Source: Thermoplasmata archaeon
GTDB lineage: Archaea > Thermoplasmatota > Thermoplasmata > Thermoplasmatales > Thermoplasmataceae
Assembly: GCA_021797385.1 (NCBI GenBank)
Contig: JAJZZW010000003.1
Location: 1-35,446 of the forward strand
Reading direction: 5' to 3'
Length of the DNA stretch: 35,446 bases
Of the stretch, positions 32,236-35,446 are shown one piece after another; the first letter of the stretch is position 1; every line of letters starts with the position of its first letter. The translations under genes were made by a program, and so were the position numbers. The notes beneath the pieces were generated by a model, which was not told the origin of the DNA, did not search any database, and saw nothing but the letters and a program-made list of their open reading frames with translations.

Positions 32236-32250
32236 GTTCAATTTTTGAAC
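32236..32250. promoter_or_regulatory. Palindromic operator candidate GTTCAA-TTT-TTGAAC
   Basis: Perfect 6-bp arms GTTCAA (32236-32241) and TTGAAC (32245-32250) are separated by TTT. It lies between the two divergent start codons, just upstream of the TATA box (32261-32270) of the 32290 gene. A dimeric winged-helix protein would fit such a site, and one is encoded at 32957 in the divergent operon. Confidence 0.6.
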
Positions 32251-32260
32251 TAAATAAAAA

Positions 32261-32270
32261 TAAATATAAA
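32261..32270 (+). promoter_or_regulatory. TATA box of the membrane protein-regulator operon
   Basis: TAAATATAAA is centred about 25 nt before ATG 32290, consistent with a leaderless transcript. Confidence 0.5.
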
Positions 32271-32289
32271 TCATAGGTATTATTATTAA

Positions 32290-32964
32290 ATGGACAATCT
32301 TGATTCAGACAACATTATAAAAATAAATAGAAGAGTATTAAATTTTGAGCGATTTATGATACGGAGAGCATATGGTTTATATTATCTGGTATGGGCCATT
32401 GCAATTCTGGAATTTCTGGGTGCTCCTGTAATAATCCTCCATTATTCTTCCAGTTTGACTGATTTTATTATCATATACATAATAGGCTATATTATAACTG
32501 TATTTACGGGCGTAACGCTCTCAAGAAATATATTCTCAAAGGTTTTTAAGGCATATAAATTTATAAATGGGGCAACATATAAAGGTGCCAAAAAAATTTA
32601 TTATTTGTATGCTGTAATGATAATTATAATAATAATCATATTTTCATATTTCTTTCAGAAGTCTTTCTTTTTTCAGGGTTTGTATGTGTACATTATCAAT
32701 GGGTTACTGTTTGTGTTTGGATTGCAGTTATTCAAGTTTATCAAACTTACCTTTGAAAAAATTCCACCAGAGGGATATATAGCCTTTTATACCTATAATA
32801 TAAGTGCTGCAGGAAGTATTTTGTTTTTTATAATATCATCTGAAGTCTTTAAAACCCTAGTCTACTATTCTTTCGTTCCATGGATAGTGGCACTATTTGG
32901 CTGGTTATTCTCCTCCTACTATGCAATCTACCATGCCCCGGACGAGGTAGTTAATAATGAGTGA
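32290..32964 (+). CDS. Six-TM membrane protein paired with a winged-helix regulator
   Basis: The 224-residue product has six membrane helices by hydrophobicity (about 30-50, 57-77, 104-124, 127-147, 170-190, 195-213) and a short charged N-terminus (MDNLDSDNIIKINRR). No known family motif is visible. It overlaps the next gene, a winged-helix regulator, by 8 nt, so the pair is translationally coupled. Its position opposite an ABC transporter suggests a membrane sensor or partner of that regulator, or an accessory transporter part (inference). Confidence 0.78.
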   Translation: MDNLDSDNIIKINRRVLNFERFMIRRAYGLYYLVWAIAILEFLGAPVIILHYSSSLTDFIIIYIIGYIITVFTGVTLSRNIFSKVFKAYKFINGATYKGAKKIYYLYAVMIIIIIIIFSYFFQKSFFFQGLYVYIINGLLFVFGLQLFKFIKLTFEKIPPEGYIAFYTYNISAAGSILFFIISSEVFKTLVYYSFVPWIVALFGWLFSSYYAIYHAPDEVVNNE

Positions 32965-33256
32965 TATAGCTGATTTGAAACTATTACTTCAGGACGACGC
33001 CCTAAAATCAATGGTAAGAATTTTAATTCTAATTTCACTTGCAATAAACGATAAAATGTATTTTACAGATATCCTGGCATTAACGGATATAGGCAAGGGA
33101 AGCCTGAGCAACCATCTGGATATTCTGATAAAATATGGTTATATAACAGATAAAGATGTGTTTACACTGGGGGGACCTAGGAGAATATTACAAATTACCG
33201 AAAAGGGTAAAATGTTTTACCACAATTACACAAAAATAATTAGCAAGCTGAAATAG
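32957..33256 (+). CDS. Winged-helix transcriptional regulator
   Basis: The 99-residue product is one winged-helix domain of the ArsR/MarR-like archaeal type. DDALKSMVRILILIS is the first helix, MYFTDILALTDIGKGSLSNH spans the helix-turn-helix, LDILIKYGYI leads to the wing, and GGPRRILQITEKGK forms the wing. No ligand-binding domain is present, so signal input may come from the coupled membrane protein. GAGGT lies 8 nt before the ATG. The divergent intergenic palindrome is the natural candidate binding site (inference). Confidence 0.87.
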   Translation: MSDIADLKLLLQDDALKSMVRILILISLAINDKMYFTDILALTDIGKGSLSNHLDILIKYGYITDKDVFTLGGPRRILQITEKGKMFYHNYTKIISKLK

Positions 33257-33261
33257 AAGTT

Positions 33262-33338
33262 GAGATAAAAGAGATTTGCTATAGGTCAATGCGGCAACCT
33301 TTCAGATGCCCGGGCAATGGAATTTTCTTTTATATCTC
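33262..33338. other. Imperfect long stem-loop between regulator gene and tRNA-Leu
   Basis: GAGATAAAAGA (33262-33272) pairs with TCTTTTATATCTC (33326-33338), leaving a 2-nt bulge on the 3' side. The enclosed 53 nt contain further short complementarities, such as AGGT/ACCT, TTGC/GCAA and the palindrome GCCCGGGC. It is locally more GC-rich than the surroundings. It may be a small structured RNA or a 3' end structure of the operon. No CDS is seen in 33257-33472. Confidence 0.4.
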
Positions 33339-33472
33339 CTTGATACGCATGTATTCTTAATATAGACAATCTTATTTTTAAAATATCAAACATTTCCATA
33401 ATAATAAATATCCTGCCATCTCACAGTGAAAATTTTGGTGTGTTTTATTCACGCCATGCACCTTTATAGTTA

Positions 33473-33557
33473 TGCGGAGGGTCGGATTTGAACCGGCGAA
33501 CCCCTTTGGGAACAGATTTTGAGTCTGTCACCTTTAACCTGACTCGGTAACCTCCGC
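33473..33557 (-). tRNA. tRNA-Leu (anticodon CAA)
   Basis: The minus strand gives an 85-nt class II tRNA. Acceptor arms are GCGGAGG and CCTCCGC. The anticodon arm ACAGA/TCTGT encloses loop CTCAAAA (anticodon CAA). A long variable arm and T-loop GTTCAAATC follow. The discriminator is A and CCA is not encoded. No intron is seen. It differs from the CAG isoacceptor at 13019 in many positions but shares length and acceptor pattern. Confidence 0.95.
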
Positions 33558-33737
33558 TTTTTAATGTATAGCATTTATCATGTTATACAAAGCTCTATTA
33601 TTGTTTATAGAACTTATAAACTCGATATTGCAGGACTGCTTAAAAATTTTAGCATTATAATTCTTATTATAGTAGAAAACATCCATCTGCATAAATAGGA
33701 ATCATAAATCTCATTACATTCAATATTATATCGAGTT

Positions 33738-33944
33738 ATGGAAATATGCATAACAATTGATGAAGACCATTGTAAGGAACTTTACAATTCACTGGTACAG
33801 GACAATAACGGTGATATTACCATGGAATGCAATAATAATAAAATATTAATTAAAATAAAAAATGTTAAAATTTCATCAATATACAACCTCATTGATGATA
33901 TTATAAGAGATTATGAAACTTTTAAAAAAATAGAGGAATTATAA
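33738..33944 (+). CDS. Pcc1-like KEOPS subunit
   Basis: The product is a 68-residue acidic protein with the small beta-strand/helix pattern of Pcc1: MEICITIDEDHCKELYNSL, then ITMECNNNKILIKIKN, then SIYNLIDDIIRDYETFKKI. Pcc1 dimerises the KEOPS complex that makes t6A at position 37 of ANN-decoding tRNAs. The assignment rests on length and pattern only. It is 2 nt from the convergent tfb stop. Its neighbours gar1 and tRNA-Leu give an RNA-related setting, though not the other KEOPS genes. Confidence 0.6.
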   Translation: MEICITIDEDHCKELYNSLVQDNNGDITMECNNNKILIKIKNVKISSIYNLIDDIIRDYETFKKIEEL

Positions 33945-33946
33945 GT

Positions 33947-34882
33947 TTATTCCTCAATAGTCAAATTGAGTTTCTCAGTTAATTCCTTGTATCTGTTTCT
34001 GATGGTTACTTCGGTTACTCCAGCCACCTCTGCAATTGCTCTCTGGGTTCTTCTTTCACCGGTTATCAGGGAAGCTATATAGATTGCAGCTGCAGCCACT
34101 CCTGTTGGGCCTTTTCCAGATGTAAGGTCATTATCAATTGCCATTTTGAGTATTTCCTCTGCCCTCTTTCTGGCCTCCATTGAAAGTCTCAACTTTGAAC
34201 AGAATCTGTTGACATAATCATCAGGCTTCGATGGAAGTATATTTAATTTCAGATACCTTGCCATTATTCTGTATGTTCTGCCAATCTCCTTCTTTTTCAC
34301 TCTAGTTACCGATGCAATTTCATCCAGTGTTCTTGGGACATTTGTAATCCTGCAAGCTGCATATATTGAGCCTGCAACAACACCTTCAATCGATCTTCCT
34401 CTTATCATATTTTGTTTTACTGCCTTTCTATATATGACTGCAGATGTTTCTCTTACATCATTAGGTATACTCAGATTGGATGCCATTCTTTCAAGTTCCT
34501 GTAGTGCCTGTGAAAGATTACGCTCAGCCGCATTGGAAACCTTAATTCTCTTTTGCCATTTTCTCAGCCTGTAAAGCTGGGCCCTATTTCTGGTGGGAAT
34601 AGATTTACCGTATGAGTCTTTGTTTTTCCATGATATATCTGTAGACAAACCCTTGTCATGTATTGTATACGTCATGGGAGAACCTGTTCTTGCCCTGCTT
34701 TCGCTCTGTTCAGAATCAAAAGCTCTCCATTCAGGTCCCTCATCAATATAACTGTCATCAATAACTAAACCGCAGTTTGAACATACAAGTTCTCCACGCT
34801 CATAATCTCTTACAAGCTGGGAGGAACCACATTCCGGGCATTTATCTATTTCATAAATATTTTTTTTCTTTTCGTTTGCCAT
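33947..34882 (-). CDS. tfb: Transcription initiation factor B (TFB), first copy
   Basis: The 311-residue product has an N-terminal zinc ribbon with C15, C18 (CPECG) and C34, C37 (CSNCG). The B-finger/reader region follows ([13 protein letters not shown] onward), then two cyclin folds (about 105-200 and 205-300) with a C-terminal DNA-reading helix around [13 protein letters not shown]. It bridges TBP-bound promoters and RNA polymerase. I chose ATG 34882 because GGTGAT (complement of 34887-34892) lies 4 nt upstream; GTG 34891 adds three residues. It follows gar1 by 10 nt, the order known from many archaea. It is tail-to-tail with the Pcc1-like gene. Confidence 0.96.
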   Translation of the reverse strand: MANEKKKNIYEIDKCPECGSSQLVRDYERGELVCSNCGLVIDDSYIDEGPEWRAFDSEQSESRARTGSPMTYTIHDKGLSTDISWKNKDSYGKSIPTRNRAQLYRLRKWQKRIKVSNAAERNLSQALQELERMASNLSIPNDVRETSAVIYRKAVKQNMIRGRSIEGVVAGSIYAACRITNVPRTLDEIASVTRVKKKEIGRTYRIMARYLKLNILPSKPDDYVNRFCSKLRLSMEARKRAEEILKMAIDNDLTSGKGPTGVAAAAIYIASLITGERRTQRAIAEVAGVTEVTIRNRYKELTEKLNLTIEE

Positions 34883-34886
34883 ATTT

Positions 34887-34892
34887 ATCACC
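34887..34892 (-). promoter_or_regulatory. Shine-Dalgarno GGTGAT of the tfb gene
   Basis: Minus strand GGTGAT lies between the gar1 stop and ATG 34882 with 4-nt spacing. It matches the 3' end of archaeal 16S rRNA and decides the start. Confidence 0.6.
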
Positions 34893-35105
34893 TTAACATT
34901 TTACATATATTTTCTGGATATCACTATCTTTCCCGGATATGTATGCAAGTGCATACGGATCTTTAACAGGTCCCAGTATTTTTGTAATTTTTCCAATAAC
35001 GGCATCATGTTCATTAACAAGTTTGTTATGAAGCCCGATGCAATTATCGATTTTCAATAATATTTCATTATTGAAAGTATGAATTATTGTGCACTCACTT
35101 TTCAT
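34893..35105 (-). CDS. gar1: Gar1-like H/ACA RNP protein
   Basis: The product is 70 residues from ATG 35105. The Gar1 beta-barrel core is visible in [20 protein letters not shown] and PYALAYI. Gar1 binds Cbf5 in H/ACA RNPs, which pseudouridylate RNA. The ATG at 35123 would add six residues, but a TATA box centred about 28 nt before 35105 favours the shorter form. It heads a gar1-tfb operon. No H/ACA guide RNA was recognised in the window. Confidence 0.85.
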   Translation of the reverse strand: MKSECTIIHTFNNEILLKIDNCIGLHNKLVNEHDAVIGKITKILGPVKDPYALAYISGKDSDIQKIYVKC

Positions 35106-35127
35106 ATCAATAAGTAAATACAATAAT

Positions 35128-35140
35128 AGTATATAAATTT
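35128..35140 (-). promoter_or_regulatory. TATA box of the gar1-tfb operon
   Basis: Minus strand AAATTTATATACT is centred about 28 nt before ATG 35105. The 35141-35264 interval is AT-rich with nothing else clear. Confidence 0.5.
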
Positions 35141-35264
35141 TCCGTAATATTATTAAAACTACCTGTTATCATATTAAAATATTAGTGCATAAACATGTAT
35201 ATTCAATGTTTTGCTTAAGTGTTATACAATTTATTGATAAATTTTTAAGCATATTTTTAGCTCG

Positions 35265-35317
35265 TAAATATAATAAAACTTTAATACTTGTGGTAATATC
35301 TATTTAATATTTGGGTG
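35265..35317 (+). promoter_or_regulatory. Promoter and leader of the second tfb gene
   Basis: A TATA-like GTAAATATAATAAAAC lies at 35265-35280, too far from the ATG for a leaderless start. GGGTG (35313-35317) lies 5 nt before ATG 35323. Unlike other first genes here, this one appears to have a short leader with a ribosome site. Confidence 0.4.
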
Positions 35318-35322
35318 TATTT

Positions 35323-35446
35323 ATGGAAACAGATGAAATAAAAAAATGTCCAGAATGTCACTCTACTCATCTGGTTAAAGATTATGATAGAGGAGAATTA
35401 ACATGTTTCGACTGTGGCATCGTTATTGAAGATTCTTTAATAGATC
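35323..35446 (+). CDS. Second TFB paralogue, 5' part only (runs off the window)
   Basis: The visible 41 codons encode a TFB zinc ribbon: METDEIKKCPECHSTHLV, then DYDRGELTC and FDCGIVIEDSLID. The four zinc cysteines are present. It is clearly related to the tfb at 33947-34882, but with His after the first Cys pair (CPECH against CPECG) and other changes. It is divergently oriented to the gar1-tfb operon across about 215 bp. The rest lies beyond the right edge. Archaea with several TFBs use them for different promoters or conditions; whether this one does is unknown. Confidence 0.92.
   Translation, partial: METDEIKKCPECHSTHLVKDYDRGELTCFDCGIVIEDSLID

Noticed and set aside
32197..32274. N-terminal extension of the ABC ATPase
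   Set aside because: It crosses the inverted repeats and has no ribosome site; the family sequence begins at ATG 32196.
1..35446. CRISPR arrays, insertion sequences, prophage or integrated plasmid
   Set aside because: No regularly spaced direct repeats, transposase, integrase or terminal inverted repeats were seen, and the two tRNA genes show no adjacent integrase or duplicated 3' end that I could find by eye.

Overview
The window reads as chromosomal DNA of an archaeon of the order Thermoplasmatales, most likely a Ferroplasma-like acidophile. The archaeal markers are two TFB genes, PriL, SRP19, ribosomal protein S8e, the RNase P protein Rpp21/Rnp4, Gar1, a Pcc1-like protein and TATA boxes centred about 25 nt before start codons. 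The DNA is AT-rich. The strongest pointer to Ferroplasma is a single-chain fusion of O6-alkylguanine-DNA alkyltransferase and endonuclease V, an arrangement I recall being characterised in Ferroplasma acidarmanus. Heavily N-sequon-rich secreted proteins and an S53 acid protease also fit an acidophile. I saw no insertion sequence, prophage, CRISPR array or rRNA.

Layout: 362-6147 (+) is a tight six-gene operon: secreted N-glycoprotein, DUF4129-like soluble protein, small membrane-anchored helical protein, MoxR AAA+ ATPase, DUF58/vWA protein and polytopic membrane protein. A 59-nt hairpin (6227-6285) separates it from a convergent rhodanese gene. 6815-12905 is an alpha-glucan block: GH15 glucoamylase (-) diverges from an operon of debranching enzyme, GT4 glycosyltransferase and GH57 amylase (+). 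At 13019-14002 (-) a tRNA-Leu(CAG) gene overlaps the 3' end of the alkyltransferase-endonuclease V gene. 14108-17114 holds an MMPL/RND transporter and a small conserved-looking protein. 17111-22156 is mainly housekeeping: Rnp4, phosphoglycolate phosphatase, dihydroorotase, Xaa-Pro dipeptidase, PriL, SRP19 and S8e. 22317-25731 encodes a two-subunit ABC exporter with complementary degenerate and canonical ATP sites. It is followed by a MazG-like NTP pyrophosphatase (-) and a very large membrane-anchored S53 protease (+). 30592-33256 is a divergent module: an ABC-2 transporter (-) faces a six-TM protein plus winged-helix regulator (+) across an intergenic region holding a clear palindromic operator candidate. 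The right end has tRNA-Leu(CAA), a Pcc1-like gene, a gar1-tfb operon (-), and the start of a second, divergent tfb gene running off the window.

Expression signals follow a consistent rule. First genes of transcription units start about 24-28 nt after a TATA box, with almost no leader. Genes inside operons carry short Shine-Dalgarno sequences (GGTGAT, GAGGTG, AGGAG). I used this rule to choose starts and trimmed several longer open frames accordingly. Many neighbouring genes overlap or abut, including four tail-to-tail pairs whose stops lie within a few bases of each other or overlap.

Nothing here is a certainly new system. The best candidates for a second look are the MoxR-DUF58 operon with its glycoprotein, the tRNA/CDS overlap, the two structured intergenic elements, the operator-flanked ABC/wHTH/membrane module, and the giant S53 protease.
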